A DNA stretch of 13,728 nt from an uncultured Eubacterium sp. (GTDB taxonomy: Bacteria; Bacillota; Clostridia; Peptostreptococcales; Anaerovoracaceae). How positions within the stretch are numbered: position 1 is the first letter of the stretch; every line of letters starts with the position of its first letter. Below the pieces are notes generated by a model. The model worked only from the letters and a program-made list of their open reading frames with translations. It was not told the origin of the DNA and did not search any database. Below are positions 6,838 through 13,728 of the stretch, one piece after another. The translations under genes and the position numbers were made by a program. The stretch lies in NCBI GenBank assembly GCA_900551775.1, contig URXI01000083.1:1-13728 (forward strand), in the 5' to 3' direction.

Positions 6838-6865
6838 TTGAGAAGTGGAAAAATTGTGATATAAT
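6838..6865 (+). promoter_or_regulatory. Promoter of the nuclease-like/ATPase operon
   Basis: TTGAGA (6838-6843), 16-bp spacer, TATAAT (6860-6865), a consensus -10, about 42 bp before the first start codon and directly after the terminator. Confidence 0.65.
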
Positions 6866-6907
6866 ATAAAAATAAAAGAACATTAGATTGGCATGAGCTG
6901 AAAATGA

Positions 6908-7963
6908 ATGCGAGATGAGAATATGTCATACACTGTAAAATCATCTGAAAGATTAAGGAAATCTGGTTCAGAGGCAGAAACCAAGGCATTGCTTTATTTA
7001 ATGAATTTCAGACCCGATAGTGATGACATATACTACTTTGTTGTAGATTTCTTTAATGACTTAACTGGGATGGACAACATGGCATCCAGATTGTGGGATG
7101 TGCAATCAAAAGGCGCACATCATGTTAGTCCCAAAGCTATCGGGAAAGAACTTGTCACATTGTTCAAGAATTATATGAGCCCATTAACCTTTGAGGCATA
7201 TATTCTATTTATTGGCAGTGTGACCGGATCTCTTCGCAAAGATTCTTCTCTTACAACTTTTGGGATTGAAAATGTAAAGGATGCAGCGATAGAACAGATT
7301 AAGTTAGGCTTACATGAAGAAGGTTCCGCAAAAGAATATATTGATAGCACCGACTTGACCGATGAGAACATTAATGGTTTCCTGAGAAAAGTGTTTTTTG
7401 TCATTGATGATGGTAAAAAACCAAGTGAATATGTAAAAGCAATTATAAGGCAACATCCGAATATTATTCCAGAAGAAAAAATACTTAACGCTATTTTTAA
7501 TGAGATAAGAGATAAACAGGCAAGCAAAAAAAATATTTCTTCAGTCGAGGGGATTGTGATTGAAACGACTGATGAAGCGTTAAACTATTGCAGGCACTTA
7601 ACTAATAATGAAATTCGTTTAATGACTTTACAGCGTATTATCAATAGAGATCCGCTGGGTCAAGGAATACCACCATCTTTTGTAAGTATCTATAATACTT
7701 GGCCACCAGAAAGGCAGAGGGAAATGCTCGAAGATTGCCAAGGTGCCTTATGTAGGGCATTATTCAATAAAAATGCGGCAGATGGTTTTTGGTATCTATT
7801 TGAGAATACATATCAACTGATTGTCGAACATCCAGATGACTCTGTGCAGTCTCTATTTACAAAAATTCAGGCAATACCTAATTGTATTGCTCGGTGTCCT
7901 GACTTTGACGCCCTATCACTTAAGTACTTTATCTCTGTAGTCAAGGATGGTGTTCAACAATGA
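6908..7963 (+). CDS. Nuclease-like effector paired with SMC-type ATPase
   Basis: A protein of up to 351 aa. ATG 6908 and ATG 6923 (346 aa) are both possible and neither has a strong ribosome site. The N-terminal 100 residues (SGSEAETKALLYL with Glu22/Glu24, VVDFFNDL with Asp47, LWDVQSKG with Gln66 and Lys68) follow the E...D...QxK pattern of Cap4/DUF4297-type PD-(D/E)xK nucleases. The rest (about 140-351) is helical with no motif I can name. The stop overlaps the ATG of the coiled-coil ATPase by 4 bp, so they form one operon. A small effector gene followed by an SMC-like gene is the layout of Lamassu (LmuA-LmuB) and of ABC-three-component systems. Nuclease activity is inferred; the call rests on motif and context. 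Confidence 0.55.
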   Translation: MRDENMSYTVKSSERLRKSGSEAETKALLYLMNFRPDSDDIYYFVVDFFNDLTGMDNMASRLWDVQSKGAHHVSPKAIGKELVTLFKNYMSPLTFEAYILFIGSVTGSLRKDSSLTTFGIENVKDAAIEQIKLGLHEEGSAKEYIDSTDLTDENINGFLRKVFFVIDDGKKPSEYVKAIIRQHPNIIPEEKILNAIFNEIRDKQASKKNISSVEGIVIETTDEALNYCRHLTNNEIRLMTLQRIINRDPLGQGIPPSFVSIYNTWPPERQREMLEDCQGALCRALFNKNAADGFWYLFENTYQLIVEHPDDSVQSLFTKIQAIPNCIARCPDFDALSLKYFISVVKDGVQQ

Positions 7964-9573
7964 AGATACGGAAAGTAGCTGTAGGAAATGCTGCTGAAGC
8001 ATTTATTGAAGGAAATTTCACAAATGGTGTGAACATCATTTCGAGCGACGATAATAATAAGGGAAAGACGATTGTAATCCAATCAATGATGTATGCTTTA
8101 GGAAATGAACCAACATTCCCTACATCATTTGAATTTCAGAAGTATTATTACTATATCGAATTTGAAGAAGCTGGGATTATATTCAAACTTTGCCGATCTG
8201 GCGATGGATTTGTATTAAAGCGTGAATCTACTGTACTTATTTTTGATAATGTTTCTGAACTTAAAAGATATTGGAACAGGAATATATTTCCACTTCCGTC
8301 AATAGCAAAAAATCAACTTTTAAGGATTGTAGATCCAGTACTATATGTCCAGCTTTTCTTTATTGGACAAGATAAGAAGGACACGTCCAATATCGCCAAT
8401 CACGGCTTCTATAATAAACAGGATTTTATCGATATGCTTTACGCATATGCTGGTTTAATTGGAGAGCAACTTCCACAAGAGAGGATTGATGAGATAAAGA
8501 GTCATATAATAACTCTTTCTGACGAGAAAAAGCTATTGCTACAACAACATAAAATACTTAAATCGAAAAAAACACCTGTTTCATATCTTAGCGCGGAGAG
8601 TGACCGCCTCGCATTTGGTAAAAAAATAGAGAGTCTTGAAAGAGTCCAAAATAAAATTGCGGAATTACGGAAGGCTCGTAATAGTGTATCTACTCGTAAG
8701 AGTAAATGGGAGCATACGATTAACGAACTTCGCTCTTTAAATCGCACAATATCGTGTGGAGAATTACGATGCATGGATTGCAACTCTACAAATATCTCGT
8801 TTAGTACTGGAGAGTCAGTTCAAACATCCTACTCGTTTGATGTGTCTACAGTTGAAATGCGAAATGAAATCATTCATTCTATTTCAGAAAAAATTTCTGC
8901 TTATAGCGAAGAAATTGAACGGCTTTCTGCAGAAATAATTATAGAGCAAGAACGTTTGCAATCTTTAATGGATGATGAAAGCGTCTCTCTTGAATCTATT
9001 GTCGCTTACAAGAAAGATATTTTTTCGGCTTCAGATGCAGAAGCCAGAATTAAAGAGATAGACATGGAAGTCGCTACATTAAAGAGTCAACTGTTAGCCA
9101 GTGAAAATGCATCGATTGAAACGCAAGAGCAAAGAGTAGCTTTGTTATCAGCAATTATAGGCAAAATGAATGAACTTTACCATCAGATTGATCCGGATGG
9201 TAATATAATATATTCAAGCTTATTTACTCAGCGAAATGAGGTGTATTCTGGAAGCGAGGCGACTATTTTTCATGTGGTGAAATTGTTTGCCTTACAATTT
9301 GTGTTGCGGCACAGTTTCCCAATAGTAATTGACTCCTTCCGAGCAGAAGACTTATCGACTGGAAAAGAAAATACGGTGCTTGAAATCTCAAAATCAATTG
9401 ATAAGCAAGTAATACTGACAACAACATTAAAGCATGAAGAGATAGGAAAATATGACGACCTTCCAGATGTGAATCATATAAATTATCAATCTCATACTCC
9501 AAGCAAGATCCTTGATGGTGCTTTTGTAGAATCCTTTGTTGCATTGTTGAATGACCTTTCGATTGAGATTTAA
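7960..9573 (+). CDS. SMC/Rad50-like coiled-coil ATPase (Lamassu or ABC-3C type)
   Basis: A 537-aa ATPase. Walker A is DNNKGKT (ending Lys36, Thr37) after VNIISSD. Predicted coiled coils at about 170-260 and 300-370 flank a hook with CGELRCMDC (Cys266, Cys271, Cys274), as in Rad50-like zinc hooks. The ABC signature is YSGSEA (429-434). Walker B is FPIVIDSF with Asp458, but the usual catalytic Glu is Ser459, and the H-loop reads ILTTT with no His. Such changes are known in defence-linked ABC ATPases that sense or clamp DNA rather than turn over quickly. It is shorter than a typical SMC protein. It probably senses foreign DNA ends or structures and controls the upstream nuclease-like protein, which is inferred from comparable systems. 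No third (LmuC-like) gene is present. Confidence 0.75.
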   Translation: MKIRKVAVGNAAEAFIEGNFTNGVNIISSDDNNKGKTIVIQSMMYALGNEPTFPTSFEFQKYYYYIEFEEAGIIFKLCRSGDGFVLKRESTVLIFDNVSELKRYWNRNIFPLPSIAKNQLLRIVDPVLYVQLFFIGQDKKDTSNIANHGFYNKQDFIDMLYAYAGLIGEQLPQERIDEIKSHIITLSDEKKLLLQQHKILKSKKTPVSYLSAESDRLAFGKKIESLERVQNKIAELRKARNSVSTRKSKWEHTINELRSLNRTISCGELRCMDCNSTNISFSTGESVQTSYSFDVSTVEMRNEIIHSISEKISAYSEEIERLSAEIIIEQERLQSLMDDESVSLESIVAYKKDIFSASDAEARIKEIDMEVATLKSQLLASENASIETQEQRVALLSAIIGKMNELYHQIDPDGNIIYSSLFTQRNEVYSGSEATIFHVVKLFALQFVLRHSFPIVIDSFRAEDLSTGKENTVLEISKSIDKQVILTTTLKHEEIGKYDDLPDVNHINYQSHTPSKILDGAFVESFVALLNDLSIEI

Positions 9574-9712
9574 ATGGGGTATAAAAAGTATTGACTCACT
9601 ATATTAGATCGCCCCTTGCGCTAGCTTTTCATATCATATTATTTTTGGGGGAAAAGGTGACTACGCCTCACTTCCACACCGGCCCCGCTACGCTAGGCCC
9701 TAGTTTGGAGTT

Positions 9713-9733
9713 GGTGCAGACTGCATCTTTTTT
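9713..9733 (+). terminator. Small terminator-like hairpin
   Basis: GGTGC and GCATC pair (one G-U) around AGACT, followed by six T (9728-9733). The last three T also belong to the left arm of the next inverted repeat, so the two structures exclude each other. Confidence 0.4.
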
Positions 9734-9758
9734 GTCTACACATTCCATTGTAGACAAA
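9731..9758. repeat. Perfect inverted repeat
   Basis: TTTGTCTACA (9731-9740) and TGTAGACAAA (9749-9758), 10-bp perfect arms with an 8-nt loop. There is no T run after it, so it is not a classic terminator. It might be an operator, a recombinase site or an RNA fold. Confidence 0.5.
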
Positions 9759-9759
9759 G

Positions 9760-9797
9760 CCTGCGTTTAACGATAGTTATACGCAGGTTTTGTTTTT
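9760..9797 (+). terminator. Terminator-like hairpin
   Basis: CCTGCGT (9760-9766) pairs with ACGCAGG (9781-9787), followed by TTTTGTTTTT. It probably ends transcripts from the ATPase operon. Confidence 0.55.
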
Positions 9798-9863
9798 ACT
9801 TGGCGATATAGCACAAAATGGCGAGATACAAATTAGTTATAATTACATATCACATGTGTCAAC

Positions 9864-9908
9864 AAGCAGGTTTAAGGAAAAGGTATCTTCCTTAAACCTG
9901 CTTTTATT
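9864..9908 (+). terminator. Strong terminator
   Basis: AAGCAGGTTTAAGGAA (9864-9879) and TTCCTTAAACCTGCTT (9888-9903) are perfect 16-bp arms with an 8-nt loop, then TTATTT. It lies 30 bp before the recombinase fragment. Confidence 0.85.
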
Positions 9909-9932
9909 TATGTTTTAAAAAGTGAGGCAACT

Positions 9933-10283
9933 ATGAAACTTCCATATGGCTATGTTTTGATTGGCAAGGAAATCGTTATTCATGAAGAAAAGGCGGATGT
10001 TGTCCGTAGCATTTTTGATGATTACCTTGCCGGAGCCAGCTTAGGCAAGATTGTTGATCTGCTTTTCAAAAAAGGGGTGGTTTCTCCAACTGGAAAAGTA
10101 AAATGGACGAGGGCGGCCGTGGATAAACTTCTGGCGAACAAAAAATATATCCCCCTGGTTGGTATTAAGATATACATGGATACTCAGTTTGAGAAAGCTC
10201 GACGTTGCAATGTAGACTATGATAAAGCCGGGTATCCACGAAAGGCAGTCAGGTATCAGTCTCCAGTTTTTGATACAAAATGA
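9933..10283 (+). pseudogene. Truncated serine recombinase (Recombinase domain only)
   Basis: A 116-aa frame starting MKLPYGY. It matches the Recombinase domain of large serine recombinases (VVRSIFDDYLAGASLGKIVDLL, SPTGKVKWTRAAVDKLLANKKY), followed by QFEKARRCNVDYDKAG and PRKAVRYQSP, where the zinc ribbon with its CxxC pairs would normally begin. There is no resolvase catalytic domain and no zinc ribbon. Gut clostridia encode short recombinase-like proteins that begin at PYGY, so the start may be natural, but the 3' end looks cut. It cannot catalyse recombination alone. The ribosome site (GTGAGG) is weak. It probably marks a former mobile element. Confidence 0.7.
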
Positions 10284-10295
10284 GACTATACAGAA

Positions 10296-10334
10296 CCCAT
10301 TTCTCTTGTTATACTAAATAAAAAGGAGAATGGG
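10296..10334 (+). promoter_or_regulatory. Hairpin overlapping the KilA-N ribosome site
   Basis: CCCATTTCTC (10296-10305) can pair with GAGAATGGG (10326-10334) with one unpaired T. The right arm includes part of the AAGGAGAA ribosome site before ATG 10337. TATACT (10310-10315) lies in the loop and may be a -10, in which case transcripts starting there would lack the left arm. Long read-through RNA would then be translated poorly and locally started RNA well. This is inference from the sequence alone. Confidence 0.35.
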
Positions 10335-10336
10335 CC

Positions 10337-10906
10337 ATGAACGAGAATGAACTACATGAGCGATACATACGCTTGGCATTTCAATATGAGTCTGCCATTG
10401 ATGCCCTTCTGACAAAAGGATTGGTCGATATAGAAGCGGCCGACGCCGCAAAAGAGAGATTCTATGATACATTGAATGAGGAAAAGCTGCGGACCACACA
10501 AAAAATCAGGGACTATCATGAGACCATCAGCCTGTATATGAGGATGCTGGCCTATGATGGCATGGTCTCCCTGACAGAATTGGCAAGGCAGTATTCCGAT
10601 GAGTCGCCGGGATATGTAATCCAAAGCTGGATGCGCAGCCGCAACACATTAGAGTTTCTCCGCCAATGGGAAAATGACATGAATGAAGGTTTTGATGATA
10701 GGGCCTGTGAGGAACTGATTCATCAGGGACATACGACATCACTGACCATTACACCATCTCTGTGGATTCGAAAGACTCACGCTGTTGGGATACAGGTAAA
10801 GCAAGGTAAAGGTGGAGGCGTGAGTGCTTACCCTGAAATTGCTGCAGGCTTCCAGCTATGGATAGATCCGAAGGTTCGGTTGGCAATCGTTAGGAAACAT
10901 ATGTAA
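10337..10906 (+). CDS. KilA-N domain protein
   Basis: A 189-aa protein with a good AAGGAG site 7 nt before the ATG. Residues 1-70 are charged and helical (NENELHERYIRLAFQYESA, then EEKLRTTQKIRDYHETI). From about 75 it follows the KilA-N DNA-binding domain: VSLTELARQYSDE, SPGYVIQSWMRSRNTLEFLRQWE, then PSLWIRKTHAVGIQVKQGKGGG, YPEIAAGFQLWIDPKVRLAIV. KilA-N proteins of phages and mobile elements bind DNA and often continue with a second domain; here the protein stops right after the domain, so it may be C-terminally shortened. It follows the recombinase fragment at 53 bp, both likely remains of one prophage or integrative element. Its target is unknown. Confidence 0.8.
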   Translation: MNENELHERYIRLAFQYESAIDALLTKGLVDIEAADAAKERFYDTLNEEKLRTTQKIRDYHETISLYMRMLAYDGMVSLTELARQYSDESPGYVIQSWMRSRNTLEFLRQWENDMNEGFDDRACEELIHQGHTTSLTITPSLWIRKTHAVGIQVKQGKGGGVSAYPEIAAGFQLWIDPKVRLAIVRKHM

Positions 10907-11369
10907 AACAGAAATTGATTAAAGTGCATGAGTGGATGGAGAATGGTATGTTTCGTATCAAACCAGTTTACTCCTTCCACCTGCTTATGAGTATGGGTAC
11001 GATTTGCTTCTTTTCCACAATGCACTTTTCTTAAGCAGTGAGTATTCGATTGCCCGGTATGCATATCCGCAGGATTACTGAGGCGTGAAATATGGGTAAT
11101 ATCTCTGAATTAGAACGGCGTATTTCCATTCGCATTATACTGGAAGACGCTGAGATAATTTTCGCGCTACTATCAAGTGAACAAGATATTAGAGTATCAC
11201 ATAAAAGGAACGTCTCAAATACTAAAAGCTGATACATTACTTATTTGTTAATTATGGAGGGAGCAGCTGCTCCATCTACCAATGTGAAAGAAATCATTAC
11301 AAAACGATTTTAAACAACTAAATTTGGAAATCTCAGTATGTGCCAGAGTTTGACAGATAGTTTAGTGGA
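10907..11369. other. Spacer with a long imperfect stem and a palindrome
   Basis: AAAGTGCAT (about 10920-10928) and ATGCACTTTT (about 11020-11029) close a roughly 110-nt fold that also pairs GTGGATGGAG with CTCCTTCCAC (one mismatch). This may terminate the KilA-N transcript or be a structured RNA. GGAGCAGCTGCTCC (11260-11273) is a perfect 14-bp palindrome 110 bp before the ATPase gene. No convincing promoter was found for the ATPase/HNH pair. Confidence 0.4.
11092..11232 (+). CDS. Possible small protein, 46 aa
   Basis: A short frame starting MGNISELERRISIRIILED with GAGG about 8 nt upstream. It is amphipathic and charged with no known motif. It lies alone between the KilA-N gene and the ATPase gene. 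It may be a real small protein or chance; the only support is the ribosome site. Confidence 0.25.
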   Translation: MGNISELERRISIRIILEDAEIIFALLSSEQDIRVSHKRNVSNTKS

Positions 11370-11381
11370 GTGGTGTTGAAT

Positions 11382-12881
11382 ATGAGATTTGAAGTAGTTC
11401 AACGAGGACAAATCGAACGTGTTTTTACAAAAAATGTGATATACCTCCACAAAGACGGTTGGAATGACTGGTTTAAATATGAGACGATGTTTTATCTTTC
11501 CTATTCTGATGAAAAAGGGAATACAGTGGAGTTGGGGAGCATTAAGATCGGTCAGATAGGAATGGAGCAGAGGACCCCTGATTTGCCGAAAACTTTTGAA
11601 ACGTTAACCGATTCGTTTTTTACACTGGGGCAAAGTGAAGATTATTATGAAAATGTCAAAAAACTGGAACACGGAGAACTACGAGAGGATATTTTAACTG
11701 CGTTAAGAGATATTGCGTATAATCTGACAATTTTTGAGGCAGTGAAACAGGAAAATGTCACGCGTGAATCTCTTATGCGCGATCTTGGCTCCAGAATCAT
11801 CAGGGAACAATTTCATCGAATCGCTAACGGGGGCGCGAAATTGACCCCTTTTGATATATCCTACAAGCTCCCAGGTCAGGTCGGAACCGATTACCAACTG
11901 GAGTTTCATGTAGTCCCGGATTCCAACCCACCGACTAACATCCATGTATTGATTGGGAGAAACGGCGTCGGAAAGACCCATATGCTTACGTCAATGATAC
12001 GTTGCCTTTCAACAGGCAACCAGGATGGGCAATATGGAAAATTCAGCTTTGAGCATCGCACAAAATTTTCAAATTTTGTATGTGTAGCTTTTAGCCCGTT
12101 TGATACCTACCCAATGCCGGATGACATAGAAGAGGATGAATATAGTGGAAAATACACATACATTGGTTTAGGCAGCGGGCAGGAGATACGGATGCAGCGG
12201 CTGGAGGAGCAGTTTATTGCGGCGCTGCGGTCATGTAATAAATATAAAGAAAAGCGCACATTATGGATTGCTACTATGACGCTACTGAACTCAGACCCCA
12301 TTTTTGCGAACAATGGTGCCTCCGCGCTGCTGTCTCCACAAGGAACAGAGGAAGGTGAACTGGTTGTCTCTGCGCAAGAGCTATTTAGCCGTCTAAGCTC
12401 TGGCCATAAGGTGATTTTGCTGACCTTGACCTGTCTGGTAGCGATTACGATGGAACGCACTCTTGTGCTCATGGATGAGCCGGAAAATCATCTGCACCCA
12501 CCGTTGCTCTCTGCATTTGTTCGGGCGTTATCTGCGTTGCTGATTCAAAAAAACGGACTGGCTATTATTTCTACGCACTCGCCTGTTATTTTGCAGGAAG
12601 TACCTAAAAACTGCATCTGGCAGCTTTACAGAAACAACACAATACTGCGTGCGGTACGACCAGAGCGAGAAACATTCGGTGAGAATGTTGGAGTCCTCAT
12701 AAACGATGTCTTTGGGCTTGAAGTGACCCATTCTGGCTTTCATGGTATGTTACTTCAGATGGTTGAAGCGGGCTTAACATACGAGGAAATATTAAATAAA
12801 TTCGATTTTCGGGTCGGTATGGAAGCGAGATCGATTTTGCGCATCCTGCTTGCAAATAGAGAGTATGGAGGTACCGAATGA
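11382..12881 (+). CDS. ptuA: Septu-type AAA/ABC ATPase (PtuA-like)
   Basis: A 499-aa protein from ATG 11382, with GGAG 11 nt upstream. GTG 11370 in the same frame would add four residues. Seen: an N-terminal 180-residue mixed domain, Walker A GRNGVGKT (192-199), ABC signature RLSSGHK (Ser339), Walker B LVLMDEPENHLHP (Asp365, Glu366), and H-loop IISTHSP (His399). These place it among the OLD/PtuA-like ATPases with all catalytic residues intact. The stop overlaps the HNH gene by 4 bp. An ATPase with an HNH partner is the Septu anti-phage system, in which PtuA controls the PtuB nuclease. Other ATPase-HNH pairs exist, so the assignment rests on pairing and motifs. Confidence 0.75.
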   Translation: MRFEVVQRGQIERVFTKNVIYLHKDGWNDWFKYETMFYLSYSDEKGNTVELGSIKIGQIGMEQRTPDLPKTFETLTDSFFTLGQSEDYYENVKKLEHGELREDILTALRDIAYNLTIFEAVKQENVTRESLMRDLGSRIIREQFHRIANGGAKLTPFDISYKLPGQVGTDYQLEFHVVPDSNPPTNIHVLIGRNGVGKTHMLTSMIRCLSTGNQDGQYGKFSFEHRTKFSNFVCVAFSPFDTYPMPDDIEEDEYSGKYTYIGLGSGQEIRMQRLEEQFIAALRSCNKYKEKRTLWIATMTLLNSDPIFANNGASALLSPQGTEEGELVVSAQELFSRLSSGHKVILLTLTCLVAITMERTLVLMDEPENHLHPPLLSAFVRALSALLIQKNGLAIISTHSPVILQEVPKNCIWQLYRNNTILRAVRPERETFGENVGVLINDVFGLEVTHSGFHGMLLQMVEAGLTYEEILNKFDFRVGMEARSILRILLANREYGGTE

Positions 12882-13720
12882 GAAAACTGAACGCTCCCGG
12901 CGATTCGGTTCAAGATGTATTTTCGACGTGTATTGAAAGCTATCGGGATGCCGCGTTAAAAAACCGGCTCAGATCGATAGTTCCTGTTCTCTCTGATGAG
13001 GCATCGCGCTTTGAAGACTGTGTATTAACATCAAAGACCCATACTATTCCAACGGCGGACAATGTAGGCGGGGTGGTTAGCAAGGCTGAGATGTTGGACA
13101 TTTATGAATCCAAGTTTGTAAAGGGGACTGGCCGGCCATATTACGATAAATATATGTCGCTCCCCACGAATGGAAAATGTCCATTCTGTGGGATTGGCAC
13201 TGTGAGCACGTTGGATCACTATTTGCCGAAATCCAAATATCCTGCACTGGCAATCACACCTAAAAATATGATCCCGGCCTGTCGGGACTGTAATTTGGGA
13301 AAGAAAAGGACATTTTCTCCTCAGAACTCAGAGGAGGAACCGTTACATCCGTATTTTGACGATGTTGAACAGGATATCTGGCTGTCCGTGAGATTTGAAG
13401 TTGCGGGCAAAGAGTTAGTTCCTACCTATTTTGTGCGGAAACCTGTAGCGTGGAACGACTTGCTGTTCAGGCGGGTTGAGAATCATATGGTTTTATATAA
13501 TCTATACACATCCTACGCAGTGCATGCCGCCGAAGAAATTACAGGCCGATCGGGTATATGGCATGTCTTTCTCGATAGATGTGGTGAAGATTTCCTTGCG
13601 GCATCCTTTCATGACGAGGCGGTTAGCAGGGAACAGTTGTTCTTAAATTCATGGCAGTCCGCACTTTACCGCGGATTGGAGGAGCATATTGATTTTGTAA
13701 CCCAATGGCTGCGATTATGA
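12878..13720 (+). CDS. ptuB: Septu-type HNH endonuclease (PtuB-like)
   Basis: A 280-aa protein; its ATG overlaps the ATPase stop (ATGA), so the two are translationally coupled. Seen: CPFC (Cys101, Cys104), LDHYLPKS with Asp113 and His114, KNMIPACRDCN with Asn130, Cys135 and Cys138, then LHPYFD. This is a complete HNH core with a four-cysteine zinc knuckle, in which His114 and Asn130 are the likely catalytic and metal-site residues. The N-terminal 95 residues and C-terminal 120 residues are helical with no further motif. It likely cleaves DNA or RNA when released or triggered by the ATPase. It ends 8 bp before the window edge, so whether a third gene follows cannot be seen. Confidence 0.8.
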   Translation: MRKLNAPGDSVQDVFSTCIESYRDAALKNRLRSIVPVLSDEASRFEDCVLTSKTHTIPTADNVGGVVSKAEMLDIYESKFVKGTGRPYYDKYMSLPTNGKCPFCGIGTVSTLDHYLPKSKYPALAITPKNMIPACRDCNLGKKRTFSPQNSEEEPLHPYFDDVEQDIWLSVRFEVAGKELVPTYFVRKPVAWNDLLFRRVENHMVLYNLYTSYAVHAAEEITGRSGIWHVFLDRCGEDFLAASFHDEAVSREQLFLNSWQSALYRGLEEHIDFVTQWLRL

Positions 13721-13728
13721 ACACCCCC

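Larger units (their letters stand above)
6360..6869 (+). pseudogene. Unrecognised reading frame, probably cut by the IS
   Basis: An open frame of 169 codons begins immediately at the IS right end (a TAA inside the IS closes it upstream) and has no plausible start near there. It reads LLTILEPGIDKGIIIISLFY, then RTGQGIGLTALVSGSEVV, then a charged helical part ending in YLESMLYRVIQRV. I do not recognise it. Its last 30 codons run through a strong terminator stem (6773-6832), so the tail is probably not native. A shorter gene starting at GTG 6507 is possible because GGGAG stands 7 nt before it. The likely history is a gene whose 5' part was removed or displaced by the IS and whose 3' end was lost separately. 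Confidence 0.35.
9574..9932. other. Gene-free spacer with serial stem-loops
   Basis: No convincing gene. The first 100 bp are AT-rich, then a GC-rich stretch (9660-9710). It contains four stem-loops in a row between 9713 and 9903, listed separately. The ATPase gene ends just upstream and a truncated recombinase begins just downstream. Confidence 0.6.

Noticed and set aside
8857..11135. Further TTCGCAT heptamers at 8857-8863 (minus) and 11129-11135 (plus).
   Set aside because: About this number is expected by chance in 13 kb; they are not clustered or near att-like sequence.
11350..11355. TTGACA before the PtuA-like gene as a promoter -35.
   Set aside because: A -10 at normal spacing would fall at about 11373, only 9 bp before the start codon and over the ribosome site, and no TATAAT-like hexamer is there.
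1..13728. CRISPR array or ribosomal RNA.
   Set aside because: No regularly spaced direct repeats and no rRNA-like conserved stretches were seen on either strand.

Overview
The window looks like an accessory, defence-rich stretch of a Bacillota (clostridial, gut-type) chromosome. Reasons are AGGAGG-type ribosome sites, AT-rich TTGAAA/TATATT-like promoters, large-serine-recombinase genes, and genes resembling clostridial families. Base composition shifts between blocks: AT-rich around 1.6-2.8 kb and 7-9.5 kb, more GC-rich in the final ATPase/HNH pair. This fits piecemeal acquisition.

Region 1 (about 32-4959) is the most interesting. A tRNA-Ala(CGC) gene is split in its D-loop. The 5' part (acceptor strand, U8/A9, D-stem GCTC) is at 32-49. 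The 3' part (D-stem GAGC, anticodon arm with CGC, T-arm, acceptor, CCA) is at 4899-4959. Between them is a 4.85-kb element with a serine recombinase next to its left end, a small HTH regulator divergent from it, a PD-(D/E)xK nuclease-like gene (sce7726-like), and a convergent two-gene operon (FRG-domain protein, then a beta/sce7725-like protein). The heptamer TTCGCAT, identical to the tRNA anticodon loop, occurs twice at the left end and three times inverted at the right end, so it is arranged symmetrically around the predicted circular junction. This reads as a compact site-specific mobile element whose cargo is a candidate defence module.

Region 2 (4960-6900) holds the tRNA terminator, a second hairpin, an IS3-family insertion sequence on the minus strand, an unrecognised reading frame apparently cut by the IS, and a strong terminator.

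Region 3 (6900-9573) is a two-gene operon overlapping by 4 bp: a nuclease-like effector and a coiled-coil SMC/ABC-type ATPase with a CxxC hook. It resembles Lamassu or ABC-three-component defence systems.

Region 4 (9574-11369) holds a run of stem-loops, a truncated serine-recombinase fragment, a KilA-N-domain protein and a mostly empty spacer. Region 5 (11382-13720) is a 4-bp-overlapping ATPase/HNH pair matching Septu (PtuA/PtuB). Three different defence-like modules in 13.7 kb, each beside recombination remnants, make this a defence island.
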